A DNA stretch of 64,000 bases from positions 124,001 through 188,000 of the forward strand of contig NZ_JAABLQ010000003.1 of assembly GCF_009915765.1 (NCBI RefSeq), read 5' to 3'. Positions 24,119 through 32,222 of the stretch are shown in pieces. The notes beneath the pieces are model-generated. The model saw only the letters and a program-made list of their open reading frames with translations, was not told the DNA's origin and did no database searches. Numbering within the stretch: the stretch's first letter is position 1; every line of letters begins with the position of its first letter. The stretch is from Pannonibacter sp. XCT-53 (lineage in GTDB: Bacteria; Pseudomonadota; Alphaproteobacteria; Rhizobiales; Stappiaceae). Made by a program: the position numbers and the translations under genes.

Positions 24119-25804
24119 ATGGCTTTCAACAGACTGCCCCTCGTTTGGAAGATTGCGCTGCCGGTCACCGCCGGTTTTGTCCTGACCCTTGTTGTCGGCA
24201 TTGTCAGCATGCTCGACATGCGGGCGTCGATGATCGGCCAGCGCGTGGAAACGGTGAAACACATCACGCAGGCGTCGCTGGCGACGATCAAGGGCTATCA
24301 TGACCGGGCTCAGGCCGGGCAGATGAGCATGGACGAGGCCAAGGCCGCGGCCATCGCGGCCGTCGGCGGGCTGCGCTACGAGGGTGACAACTACGTCTTC
24401 GTCTTCGACTACAACGGCAACGTGATGTCCCATGCCAAGGCGTCGCTGGTTGGCACCAACATGATCGGCATGACCGATCAGAACGGCGTCAAGGTGATCG
24501 CGGGGCTGATCGACGTGGCCCGCAAGGGTGGCGGCGAATTCGCCTATCTCTGGCCGCGGGCCAGCGGCGATGTCCCGCTGCCGAAGCTGTCCTGGGCCGA
24601 AGGCTTCGCTCCCTGGGGCTGGATGATCGGCACCGGCGTCTACACTGATGATGTCGAGGCACAGTTCTGGCGCGAGGCTTCCATGATGATCGCCGTGACC
24701 GTCGGCGGCGCGCTGCTGCTGGTGGCCCTGGCAACGGCGGTCATCCGCAGCATCGGGCGTCCGATCACCAGCCTGACCCAGAACATGCGCAAGCTGGCTG
24801 ATGGCGAGAGCAACATTTCCGTGGAGGGCGCCGGCCGGGGCGACGAGATCGGCCAGATGGCAGCTGCCATGGAGGTCTTCGTGCGCAACGAACAGGCCCG
24901 CAAGGCGCTGGAAGCCGACCAGCAGGCCCGGCAGGAAGATGCGGCGCGGCGCGGCGCGGAGGTGCAGCGCCTGAGTGGCGACTTCGACAGCCAGATCACC
25001 GCCATGATGGGCGTGATCGAGCAGTCGGTGAAGAAGCTGCAGGATGCCTCGCAGGAGATGATCCGCGGGGCCGAGCAGACCACCCGCCAGACCGGCTCGG
25101 TGACGTCTGCCTCCGAGCAGGCCGCCCGCAATGTCGAGACCGTCGCCGCCGCCGCCGAGGAGCTGTCGGCCTCCGTCGCAGAGATCCGCCGCCAGGTGCA
25201 GCAGTCGACCCAGATCGCCTCGAAGGCGGCTGCGGAAGCCAGCTCCACCAACAAGCGCATGAACGGCCTGTCGGAAGCCGCCGGCCGCATCGGCGAAGTT
25301 GTCAACCTGATCCAGGCGATCGCCGAGCAGACCAACCTGCTCGCCCTCAACGCAACGATCGAGGCCGCGCGCGCCGGCGAAGCGGGCCGTGGTTTCGCCG
25401 TCGTTGCTGCGGAGGTGAAGGAACTGGCCACCCAGACGTCCAAGGCGACCGAGGAGATCTCCAGCCAGATCTCGGCGATCCAGTCGGAAACCGAGAAGGC
25501 GGCGCAGGCCATCTCGTCGGTGACGCAGATCATCGACCAGATGAACGAGATCGCCGGCTCCATTGCCTCGTCGGTGGAGGAGCAGGGGTCCGCCACCTCG
25601 GAAATCGCCCGCAACGCCACCGAGGCCTCGCGCGGCACGATGGAGGTGACCTCGAACATCTCGGCCGTCTCGCGCGCCGCGGAGACCACCCGCGCCACCG
25701 CCGGCACCGTCGACGCGGCCGCCCAGCAGCTGGAGCAGAACGCCGGCCAGCTCCGCCGCCAGGTCGCCGACTTCCTCGGGGGGGTCCGCCGCCAGGCGTC
25801 CTGA
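24119..25804 (+). CDS. Methyl-accepting chemotaxis protein with a single Cache sensor
   Basis: 561 residues. Membrane helix 1 (about 11-31), periplasmic sCache_2-like domain (about 40-180, with GGLRYEGDNYVFVFDYNGNV and APWGWMIGTGVY), helix 2 (about 188-208), HAMP (about 209-262) and a long signalling coiled coil whose hairpin tip is AEQTNLLALNATIEAARAGE followed by GRGFAVVA. GAGGAA precedes the ATG, and an AT-rich 120-bp leader lies upstream. It would couple small organic acids (usual sCache_2 ligands) to CheA. No che genes are in the window. No C-terminal CheR-binding pentapeptide is seen. Confidence 0.95.
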   Translation: MAFNRLPLVWKIALPVTAGFVLTLVVGIVSMLDMRASMIGQRVETVKHITQASLATIKGYHDRAQAGQMSMDEAKAAAIAAVGGLRYEGDNYVFVFDYNGNVMSHAKASLVGTNMIGMTDQNGVKVIAGLIDVARKGGGEFAYLWPRASGDVPLPKLSWAEGFAPWGWMIGTGVYTDDVEAQFWREASMMIAVTVGGALLLVALATAVIRSIGRPITSLTQNMRKLADGESNISVEGAGRGDEIGQMAAAMEVFVRNEQARKALEADQQARQEDAARRGAEVQRLSGDFDSQITAMMGVIEQSVKKLQDASQEMIRGAEQTTRQTGSVTSASEQAARNVETVAAAAEELSASVAEIRRQVQQSTQIASKAAAEASSTNKRMNGLSEAAGRIGEVVNLIQAIAEQTNLLALNATIEAARAGEAGRGFAVVAAEVKELATQTSKATEEISSQISAIQSETEKAAQAISSVTQIIDQMNEIAGSIASSVEEQGSATSEIARNATEASRGTMEVTSNISAVSRAAETTRATAGTVDAAAQQLEQNAGQLRRQVADFLGGVRRQAS

Positions 25805-25824
25805 GGCCCCTGACGCCATCTGCA

Positions 25825-25859
25825 GAAAGCCCCGCCGGTGCGACACCGGCGGGGCTTTC
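25825..25859. terminator. Strong bidirectional terminator between mcp and coaA
   Basis: Perfect 16-bp stem GAAAGCCCCGCCGGTG (25825-25840) with its complement (25844-25859) and a 3-nt loop CGA. The outer bases give A-rich then T-rich flanks in both directions, fitting termination for both convergent genes. Confidence 0.9.
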
Positions 25860-25885
25860 CTGCCTTTTGGGGGGCAGGTCCGTCG

Positions 25886-26869
25886 TCAGATCTTGCGCAG
25901 GGCGACCTTGGCGATGGTGTGGCTGGCGTCCTTGGTGAGGATCAGGTCGGCGCGCGGGCGGGTCGGGAAAATGTTCTCGCGCAGGTTCTGGAGATTGATG
26001 TTCGTCCAGATGCTCTTTGCCTTGGCGACGGCTTCCGCGTCGGTGATGCGCGAGTAGCGGTGGAAGTAGGAGTTCGGGTCGCGGAACGCCGTCTCGCGCA
26101 GCCGCATGAAGCGGTCGACGTACCACTTTTCCAGCAGGCTTTCGGGCGCGTCGATGTAGACGGAAAAGTCGAAGAAGTCGGAGACGAAGGGCACGGCACG
26201 GCCATCCTTCGGCAGCTCGCGGGTCTGCAGGACGTTGAGCCCTTCGACGATCAGGATGTCGGGCTTGTCGACGGTCACCGTCTGACCCGGCATGACATCA
26301 TAGTAGAAGTGGGAATAGACCGGAGCCTGGACGTTGCGCTTGCCGGCCTTGATGTCGGACAGGAACTTCAGCAGCGCCGGCCGGTCGAAGCTCTCCGGGA
26401 AGCCCTTGCGCTGCATGAGGCCCTCGGCCTCCAGCACCGCGTTGGGAAACAGGAAGCCGTCGGTGGTGATCAGGTCCACCTTGGGGCTGGCCGGCCAGCG
26501 GGCAAGCAGCGCGCGCAGGATGCGCGACGTGGTGGACTTGCCCACCGCAACCGATCCGGCAATGCCGATGATGAAGGGCGTCTTGCCCTCCTCCACGCCC
26601 AGGAAGCGCTTGGTCGCCTGATGCAGGATCAGGGTGGCCTCGGCGTAATAGGCGAGGAGCCGCGACAGCGGCAGATAGACGCTCTCGACATCGGCCATGG
26701 AGATCGGATCGTTGAGGCCGCGCAGCTCGTTGACCTCGACGGCCGTCAGCGTCATCGGCGTGTCGGCGCGCAGATGGGACCATTCGTCCCGGCTGAAGAC
26801 CCGATAGGGCGAGAGGTCCATGCTGTCGGCACGGGGGGCGGTCTGGTCCATCGCTTGTCCCGGGTTCAT
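25886..26869 (-). CDS. coaA: Type I pantothenate kinase
   Basis: 327 residues (start taken at 26869; ATGs at 26851 and 26821 are possible and no site is decisive). The P-loop GIAGSVAVGKSTTSR is near residue 100; other CoaA motifs are DLITTDGFLFPNAVLE, RKGFPESFDRPALLKFLSDIK, and DILIVEGLNVLQ. It phosphorylates pantothenate, the first step of CoA synthesis. It is the last gene of the leftward his operon, 82 bp after hisE, an order common in Hyphomicrobiales, and ends at the terminator at 25825-25859. Confidence 0.97.
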   Translation of the reverse strand: MNPGQAMDQTAPRADSMDLSPYRVFSRDEWSHLRADTPMTLTAVEVNELRGLNDPISMADVESVYLPLSRLLAYYAEATLILHQATKRFLGVEEGKTPFIIGIAGSVAVGKSTTSRILRALLARWPASPKVDLITTDGFLFPNAVLEAEGLMQRKGFPESFDRPALLKFLSDIKAGKRNVQAPVYSHFYYDVMPGQTVTVDKPDILIVEGLNVLQTRELPKDGRAVPFVSDFFDFSVYIDAPESLLEKWYVDRFMRLRETAFRDPNSYFHRYSRITDAEAVAKAKSIWTNINLQNLRENIFPTRPRADLILTKDASHTIAKVALRKI

Positions 26870-26951
26870 GCGTTCATCCGCGCATGGTCATGGTTGGCAG
26901 GCAGGACCCCGGGCCGCTGGTCCGGGGCGCGGCGGGTGCCGTCGGATGTCA

Positions 26952-27275
26952 TCAGTCCGCCGGCCGCGACGCCTTTTCCTCGAGGCCCGTCCGCCCGGTC
27001 CGCGATGCCAGCTCCGCCATGACGGCAGACAGCGGCACGTCGCAGACCCGCAGCACGACGAGCAGGTGATACAGCAGGTCGGCCGCCTCGCCGGTCAGGC
27101 CGTCACGGTCGCCCTGCACGGCGGCGATGGCTGCCTCGACAGCCTCCTCGCCCAGCTTCTGGGCACATTTGCCGACGCCCTTGCCGACCAGCTTGCGGGT
27201 GTAGGATGTCTCGTCCTCGCTGGCCGCACGGGCGGCGACGATGGCATCGAGATCGGCCAGGGTGAAGGCGGTCAT
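26952..27275 (-). CDS. hisE: Phosphoribosyl-ATP diphosphatase
   Basis: 107 residues. MazG-like HisE motifs are SYTRKLVGKGVGKCAQKLGEEAVEAA and GEAADLLYHLLVVL, with the acidic metal-binding residues (EE and EAAD) in place. It catalyses step 2 of histidine synthesis. HisI is not fused to it and is not in the window. It lies 54 bp after hisF on the same strand and belongs to the hisB-hisE operon. Confidence 0.96.
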   Translation of the reverse strand: MTAFTLADLDAIVAARAASEDETSYTRKLVGKGVGKCAQKLGEEAVEAAIAAVQGDRDGLTGEAADLLYHLLVVLRVCDVPLSAVMAELASRTGRTGLEEKASRPAD

Positions 27276-27329
27276 CTGATCAGCGTCTTTTCTCGTTCCT
27301 GAACGTCTTATACCGGATCCTGCGCGAGA

Positions 27330-28109
27330 TCAGGTATCCATTCGCATAGGTATCCCGGCGGCAGCCATGTGTGCCTTGGCCTCGGCTATGGTGTAGGTGC
27401 CGAAGTGGAAGATCGAGGCGGCCAGCACGGCGGTGGCGTGACCGTCGCGCACGCCCTCCACCAGATGGTCGAGCGTCCCGACACCGCCCGAGGCGATCAC
27501 CGGAACCGGAACCGCATCGGCAATCGCGCGGGTCAGCGGGATGTTGTAGCCGGCCTTGGTGCCGTCGCGGTCCATCGAGGTCACCAGCAGCTCGCCGGCG
27601 CCCAGCTCCACGACCTTGCGGGCAAACTCGACCGCGTCGATGCCGGTGGCGTTGCGCCCGCCGTGAGTGAAGATCTCGAAGCGATACGGCTCGCCCTCGG
27701 CGCTGACCTGCTTGGCATCGATGGAGACGACGATGCACTGGGAGCCGAACTTCTCCGCCGCCTCGCGCACGAAGTCCGGATTGGTGACGGCTGCGGTGTT
27801 GATCGACACCTTGTCCGCACCGGCGTTGAGCAGCTTGCGGATGTCTTCCACCTTGCGCACGCCACCGCCCACGGTCACCGGCATGAAGCAGGCCTCCGCG
27901 GTGCGGCGGACCACGTCATAGATCGTGTCGCGGCCGTCGCTGCTCGCCGTGATGTCGAGGAAGCAGAGCTCGTCGGCGCCGGCGGCGTCATAGGCCTTGG
28001 CGGCCTCCACCGGATCGCCGGCATCGACCAGATCGACGAAGTTGACGCCCTTGACCACACGGCCGTCCTTGACGTCGAGACAGGGGATGATGCGGGCCTT
28101 GAGGGTCAT
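27330..28109 (-). CDS. hisF: Imidazole glycerol phosphate synthase, cyclase subunit
   Basis: 259 residues of a beta/alpha barrel: MTLKARIIPCLDVKDGRVVKG with the catalytic Asp, TVGGGVRKVEDIRKLLNAGADKVSIN, LVTSMDRDGTKAGYN with the second catalytic Asp, and VIASGGVGTLDHLVEG. With HisH it converts PRFAR to imidazole glycerol phosphate and AICAR. Its ATG overlaps the hisA stop by 4 bp (28106-28109), indicating translational coupling. Confidence 0.98.
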   Translation of the reverse strand: MTLKARIIPCLDVKDGRVVKGVNFVDLVDAGDPVEAAKAYDAAGADELCFLDITASSDGRDTIYDVVRRTAEACFMPVTVGGGVRKVEDIRKLLNAGADKVSINTAAVTNPDFVREAAEKFGSQCIVVSIDAKQVSAEGEPYRFEIFTHGGRNATGIDAVEFARKVVELGAGELLVTSMDRDGTKAGYNIPLTRAIADAVPVPVIASGGVGTLDHLVEGVRDGHATAVLAASIFHFGTYTIAEAKAHMAAAGIPMRMDT

Positions 28110-28849
28110 GCGCGGGCCTCCCTTGCCGCCCGGATCAGCCGCATCGCCTCGGCCGGGTCGAGCCGGCCGTCATAGAGCGCGCGGCCCGAGATCGCGCCCT
28201 CGAGGATCGCGCAATCGGGCTCCAGCAGGCGGTGGATGTCGTCGATGGAGGCAAGCCCGCCCGACGCGATCACCGGGATCGAGACTGCGCGGGCGAGTTC
28301 CAGCGTCGAGGGGATGTTGAGCCCCTTCAGCACGCCGTCACGGTCGATGTCGGTGTAGATGATCGCCGACACGCCAGCGTCCTCGAAGCGGCGGGCGAGA
28401 TCGACGGCGGTGAGTTCCGACGTCTCGGCCCAGCCCTCGACGGCCACATGACCGCCGCGGGCGTCGATGCCGACGGCAACCTTGCCCGGAAAGGCCTTGC
28501 AGGCCGCCTTGACCAGCTCCGGATCCCGCACCGCGACCGTGCCGAGGATGACGCGGGCGATGCCCTTGGCAAGCCAGGCCTCGACATGGGCCAGCGTGCG
28601 GATGCCGCCACCCAGCTGCACCGGGTTTTTCGTTGAAGCCAGAATGGCGTCCACGGCGTCGCCGTTGCGGCTCTCGCCGGCAAAGGCGCCGTTGAGGTCG
28701 ACCACATGCAGCCACTCGAAGCCCTGGTCCTCAAAGGTCTTGGCCTGGGCGCCGGGGTTGTCGTTGAAGACGGTGGCCTCGTTCATGTCGCCGAGCTTCA
28801 GGCGAACACACTGGCCGTCCTTGAGGTCAATGGCGGGGAAGAGAATCAT
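28106..28849 (-). CDS. hisA: ProFAR isomerase
   Basis: 247 residues: MILFPAIDLKDGQCVRL with the catalytic Asp, VQLGGGIRTLAHVEAWLAKG, VAVGIDARGG, and IYTDIDRDGVLKGLNI with the second catalytic Asp. It is the sister barrel of HisF and performs the step before it. It starts 21 bp after the hisH stop and overlaps hisF. Confidence 0.98.
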   Translation of the reverse strand: MILFPAIDLKDGQCVRLKLGDMNEATVFNDNPGAQAKTFEDQGFEWLHVVDLNGAFAGESRNGDAVDAILASTKNPVQLGGGIRTLAHVEAWLAKGIARVILGTVAVRDPELVKAACKAFPGKVAVGIDARGGHVAVEGWAETSELTAVDLARRFEDAGVSAIIYTDIDRDGVLKGLNIPSTLELARAVSIPVIASGGLASIDDIHRLLEPDCAILEGAISGRALYDGRLDPAEAMRLIRAAREARA

Positions 28850-28870
28850 ACTGTCGTGCTCCCGCGCCGC

Positions 28871-29524
28871 TCAGGGCGCCCAGTCCAGGAAATTGGCGAT
28901 CAGGCCGAGGCCAAGCCGCTGGCTCTTTTCCGGGTGGAACTGCGTGCCCACCATGTTGTCGCGTGCCACCATGGCGGTGAAGGTTCCGGCGTAGTCGAAG
29001 GTGGCCAGCCGGTGCTCGTCCTTCGTGCAGGCGAAATGGAAGGAGTGGACGAAATAGGCGTGCAGGCCATCGGGGCCAACATCGAGACCCTTGAGAACCG
29101 GATGGCTCTCCGGACGGACGGAAATCGTGTTCCAGCCCATGTGCGGGATCTTGAGCGCCGGGTCTGCGGGCTGCATGGCCGTCACGTCGCCGGCGATCCA
29201 GTCGAGGCCGGCCACGGTCTCGAACTCGAGCCCGCGCGAGGCCATCAGCTGCATGCCGACACAGATGCCGAGGAACGGCCGTCCCTTGCCGCGGACGGCG
29301 TCTTCCAGCGCCTCGGTCATGCCGGAGACCGCGTCAAGGCCACGGCGGCAGTCGGCATAGGCGCCGACGCCCGGCAGCACGATGCGGTCCGCCTTCGCCA
29401 CCCGGTCGGGATCGGCGGTGACGAACACATTTGGCACCTGCGCGTGCTCGCGGGCCGCGCGCTCGAAGGCCTTGGCGGCGGAGCGCAGGTTGCCGGACCC
29501 GTAATCGATGATGGCGACGCTCAA
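28871..29524 (-). CDS. hisH: Imidazole glycerol phosphate synthase, glutamine amidotransferase subunit
   Basis: 217 residues if translation starts at a TTG (29524), reading (M)SVAIIDYGSGNLRSAAKAF. The TTG overlaps the stop of the DUF2628 gene (TTGA), and AGGGAGG lies upstream. No ATG or GTG gives a normal N-terminus. Class I amidotransferase residues are FLGICVGMQLMASRG (nucleophile Cys), and His/Glu in VGTQFHPEKSQRLG. It supplies ammonia to HisF. The open frame continues upstream inside the DUF2628 gene, but that part is not HisH-like. Confidence 0.95.
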   Translation of the reverse strand: MSVAIIDYGSGNLRSAAKAFERAAREHAQVPNVFVTADPDRVAKADRIVLPGVGAYADCRRGLDAVSGMTEALEDAVRGKGRPFLGICVGMQLMASRGLEFETVAGLDWIAGDVTAMQPADPALKIPHMGWNTISVRPESHPVLKGLDVGPDGLHAYFVHSFHFACTKDEHRLATFDYAGTFTAMVARDNMVGTQFHPEKSQRLGLGLIANFLDWAP

Positions 29525-30021
29525 CGGATGCCTCCCTGGCCAAGCGTGAGACCGACAACCGGCTGGGTGCCGATGCGCGGAACGATGCCGCCCGCCGGCG
29601 CGGACGGACGGGGAGAAACCGGGCGCGGCGCCTGCGACCCCAGGAAATAGCGGATCTCGGCTTCCGGGAGGCTGCCGGCCTCGACCACAGCGACGAACCG
29701 GTAGCCGCGCCGCTCCAGCTGCCAGCGGCGCAGGGTGCCGGCCTCCAGGCCGATCAGCAGGCTGGCGCAGAAGGCCGCGACGCCGGGAACGGACGTGCCG
29801 AGCGCCAGCGTGCCGAGTTCCAGGCCCAGCGTCAGGACAAGATAGCCAAGAAACGGCAGCCAGAGCCGGTTCCACAGCATCCACAGCCCGGACAGAACGA
29901 AGGCCGGGGCGGAAAACCCGTCGCGCACGAACACGACCCGCTCTGCCGCACGCGGCGACGGCAGGCCGGACGGCGCGGCCGCATCCGCCTCGGGCGGAAG
30001 CATCACCATGTAAACGCTCAT
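29521..30021 (-). CDS. DUF2628 membrane protein inside the his operon
   Basis: 166 residues. It begins MSVYMVMLPPEA, has RVVFVRDGFSAPAFVLSGLWMLWNRLW (the DUF2628 signature), and hydrophobic segments at about 40-62, 66-80 and 82-95. The motif LEAGTLRRWQLERRGYRFVAVVEA and a proline-rich tail follow. It lies between hisB (12-bp gap) and hisH (4-bp overlap), an association seen in many Hyphomicrobiales, but no role in histidine synthesis is known. Probably an inner-membrane protein co-expressed with the operon. Confidence 0.9.
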   Translation of the reverse strand: MSVYMVMLPPEADAAAPSGLPSPRAAERVVFVRDGFSAPAFVLSGLWMLWNRLWLPFLGYLVLTLGLELGTLALGTSVPGVAAFCASLLIGLEAGTLRRWQLERRGYRFVAVVEAGSLPEAEIRYFLGSQAPRPVSPRPSAPAGGIVPRIGTQPVVGLTLGQGGIR

Positions 30022-30033
30022 GTCTCGCCTCGT

Positions 30034-30627
30034 TCAGCCGCCGAGCTGGCCCTTGGTGGTGGGAACGCGGCCGGCCTGGCGCGGATCGACCTCGATGGCC
30101 TTGCGCAGGGTCCGGGCCACCGCCTTGAAGCAGGTTTCGGCAATGTGGTGGCAGTTGGAACCGTAGAGATTGGCGATGTGCAGGGTGATCCCGGCATTCA
30201 TGGCGAAGGCGCGGAAGAATTCCTCGAACAGCTCCGTGTCGAAGTCCCCGACCTTCGGGCGCGGGAACTCCACCTGCCAGACCAGGAAGGGCCGGCCGGA
30301 CACGTCGAGCGCGCAGCGGGTCAGCGCCTCGTCCATGGCCAGATGGGTGTCGGCGTAGCGGGTGATGCCGGACATGTCGCCCAGCGCCCGTGACAGCGCC
30401 TGACCGAGCGCGATGCCGACATCCTCGACCGTGTGGTGGAAGTCGATATGCGTGTCGCCCTCGGCGCGGATCTTGATGTCGATCAGCGAATGTCGCGCAA
30501 GCTGTTCCAGCATGTGGTCGAAGAAACCGACGCCCGTCGCCACGTCATAGGCGCCGGTGCCGTCCAGGTTGATCTCCACCTCGATGCGGGTTTCCTTGGT
30601 GTTGCGCGAGATCGTCGCTGTGCGCAT
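30034..30627 (-). CDS. hisB: Imidazoleglycerol-phosphate dehydratase
   Basis: 197 residues from the ATG at 30627 (MRTATISRNTKETRIEVE) behind AAGGA; the longer frame to 30780 is not supported. Manganese-binding histidines are in GFFDHMLEQLARHS, DTHIDFHHTVEDVGIALG, and GSNCHHIAETCFKAVAR. It is the single-function plant-type HisB without a phosphatase domain. First gene of the leftward operon hisB-DUF2628-hisHAFE-coaA, divergent from pyrF. Confidence 0.98.
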   Translation of the reverse strand: MRTATISRNTKETRIEVEINLDGTGAYDVATGVGFFDHMLEQLARHSLIDIKIRAEGDTHIDFHHTVEDVGIALGQALSRALGDMSGITRYADTHLAMDEALTRCALDVSGRPFLVWQVEFPRPKVGDFDTELFEEFFRAFAMNAGITLHIANLYGSNCHHIAETCFKAVARTLRKAIEVDPRQAGRVPTTKGQLGG

Positions 30628-30710
30628 CTGTTGTCCTTCCCTCTTCCGGTGCAAGGGCACCGGCGAAAACGGCGGTGTTTTAGCAGGGGTGGCAGGGCAT
30701 TGAAACAAAA

Positions 30711-30728
30711 ATGGACTGACCGGTCCAT
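30711..30728. promoter_or_regulatory. 18-bp palindrome between hisB and pyrF
   Basis: ATGGAC (30711-30716) and GTCCAT (30723-30728) flank a 6-bp centre TGACCG. It sits mid-way between the divergent hisB and pyrF starts, where an operator would be expected. The shape resembles TetR-family operators, but no cognate regulator is in the window. Confidence 0.4.
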
Positions 30729-30860
30729 TGACCGCAAGAACCGGAAAGCTCCGGCTCGGTTTCCTTGCCGCCGCACGCAAACGACTGGCGGAAGCGCGGG
30801 GCTGCTGGTACTAGACCGCCACACCCGACGTTCCCTTCGCCCTGCCAGATGGAGCCTCCC

Positions 30861-31589
30861 ATGACGCGCCGCAGCCGCTTTGCCCCGCAGTCTGCCACCG
30901 GACGCCTCGTGCTGCCTCTGGACGTGCCGACGGTGGCCGAGGCGCGGGACCTGATTGCGGCGACCAGAGGCGCGGTCGGCGTGTACAAGATCGGCATGGA
31001 GCTGCAGTTTGCCGGCGGCCTCGAGCTGGCCCGCGAGCTGGCGGGCGAGGGCATCGACGTGTTTCTCGACGTGAAGCTGCTCGACATCGACAACACCATC
31101 GCCAGCGCCGTGCGCAACATCGCCCGCATGGGCGTGCGTTTCGTCACGCTGCATGCCTATCCCAAGACCATGCGCGCCGCCGTGACCGCCCTTGAGGACA
31201 CCGGCGTGACCGATCTCTGCCTGCTCGGCGTCACCGTGCTCACCTCGATGGACGAGGCGGACCTGGCGGCGGCCGGCTATGGCAAGCCGGTGCGCGATCT
31301 CGTCACCAGCCGGGCCGCGGATGCCCGGGCCGCCGGAATGGGCGGCCTCGTCTGTTCGCCGCTGGAAGCACCGCTGGTGCGGCCGCTGGTTGGCGAGGAG
31401 CTGGTGATCGTGACGCCAGGCGTGCGCCCCGCCGGCAGCGACCACGGCGACCAGAAGCGCGTGATGACCCCGGCAGACGCGATCCGCGCAGGGTCCGACT
31501 ATCTCGTCATCGGCCGGCCGATCAGCCGGGCTGCCGATCCGCGCCGGGCCGCCGAAGCCATCGTCGAAGAGATTGCCTCGGCGCTGTGA
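30861..31589 (+). CDS. pyrF: Orotidine 5'-phosphate decarboxylase
   Basis: 242 residues from the ATG at 30861 with GGAG. The catalytic Asp-Lys-x-x-Asp set is in IDVFLDVKLLDIDNTIASA. LVLPLDVPTVAEA at the start, GLVCSPLEAP, VTPGVRPAGSDHGDQKRVMTP and SDYLVIGRPI are classic. It makes UMP in pyrimidine synthesis. It stands alone, divergent from hisB and convergent with an Lrp-family regulator. Confidence 0.97.
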   Translation: MTRRSRFAPQSATGRLVLPLDVPTVAEARDLIAATRGAVGVYKIGMELQFAGGLELARELAGEGIDVFLDVKLLDIDNTIASAVRNIARMGVRFVTLHAYPKTMRAAVTALEDTGVTDLCLLGVTVLTSMDEADLAAAGYGKPVRDLVTSRAADARAAGMGGLVCSPLEAPLVRPLVGEELVIVTPGVRPAGSDHGDQKRVMTPADAIRAGSDYLVIGRPISRAADPRRAAEAIVEEIASAL

Positions 31590-31632
31590 CCCTCTTGGAC
31601 AGGTGGGACCGGGATCACGATTTCTGCCCGGT

Positions 31633-32103
31633 TTACCGTTCGCGCGTTTCCTGGATCGGCAGGGGCCGCTGTTCCTCGATGGCTTCCATCGCGAAATAGG
31701 ACGTCACGCTGTCCAGTTCGACGCCTGCAATCAGGCGGCGATAGACCGCGTCGTAACTGGCCATGTCCCGGGTGACGACCTTGAGCAGGTAGTCATAGTC
31801 CCCGCCGATGCGGAAGAAGTCGATGACCTCGGGGATCGCCTGCACATGGCGGCGGAAGGTCTCGAGCCATTCGGCCGAGTGATGCCGGGTGCGGATCATG
31901 GCAAAGACCACCAGATCAAGCCCCAGCCGGGTGCGGTCGAGCTGCACGGTCTGGCCGGTGATCACCCCGTCCTTCTTCATCGTCTGGATGCGGTTCCAGC
32001 AGGCGTTGGGCGACAGGTGAACCTTTTCCGACAGCTCGCGCTGGGTCAGGCTGCCATCCTGCTGCAGCGCCTTCAGGATGGCCTTGTTGAACTGGTCAAT
32101 CAT
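31633..32103 (-). CDS. Lrp/AsnC-family transcriptional regulator
   Basis: 156 residues: N-terminal helix-turn-helix (about 5-50: LKALQQDGSLTQRELSEKVHLSPNACWNRI) and a C-terminal RAM/AsnC effector domain (about 65-140: VFAMIRTRHH, VIDFFRIGGDYDYLLKVVTRDM). Divergent from a class V aminotransferase with a 119-bp AT-rich gap containing GAAATTTTGGAATTC-like half-sites, so it probably senses an amino acid and controls that gene. Lrp members next to sulfur amino acid enzymes (such as DecR/CyuR) are known, but the effector here is inferred. Confidence 0.94.
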   Translation of the reverse strand: MIDQFNKAILKALQQDGSLTQRELSEKVHLSPNACWNRIQTMKKDGVITGQTVQLDRTRLGLDLVVFAMIRTRHHSAEWLETFRRHVQAIPEVIDFFRIGGDYDYLLKVVTRDMASYDAVYRRLIAGVELDSVTSYFAMEAIEEQRPLPIQETRER

Positions 32104-32222
32104 TTCCGGGTTCCATCGAACAAATTTCAGGTCAATGATCTCCAGAGTGTGAAATTTTGGAATTCATCTCAAGAGGCATCGCATAAATTCTTGCGCATTC
32201 GCACTTTCGCAGGATACCCGCC

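Noticed and set aside
29525..29884. A 337-residue HisH with an N-terminal extension
   Set aside because: The extra residues are the shadow of the DUF2628 gene in another frame; HisH homology begins at the TTG.
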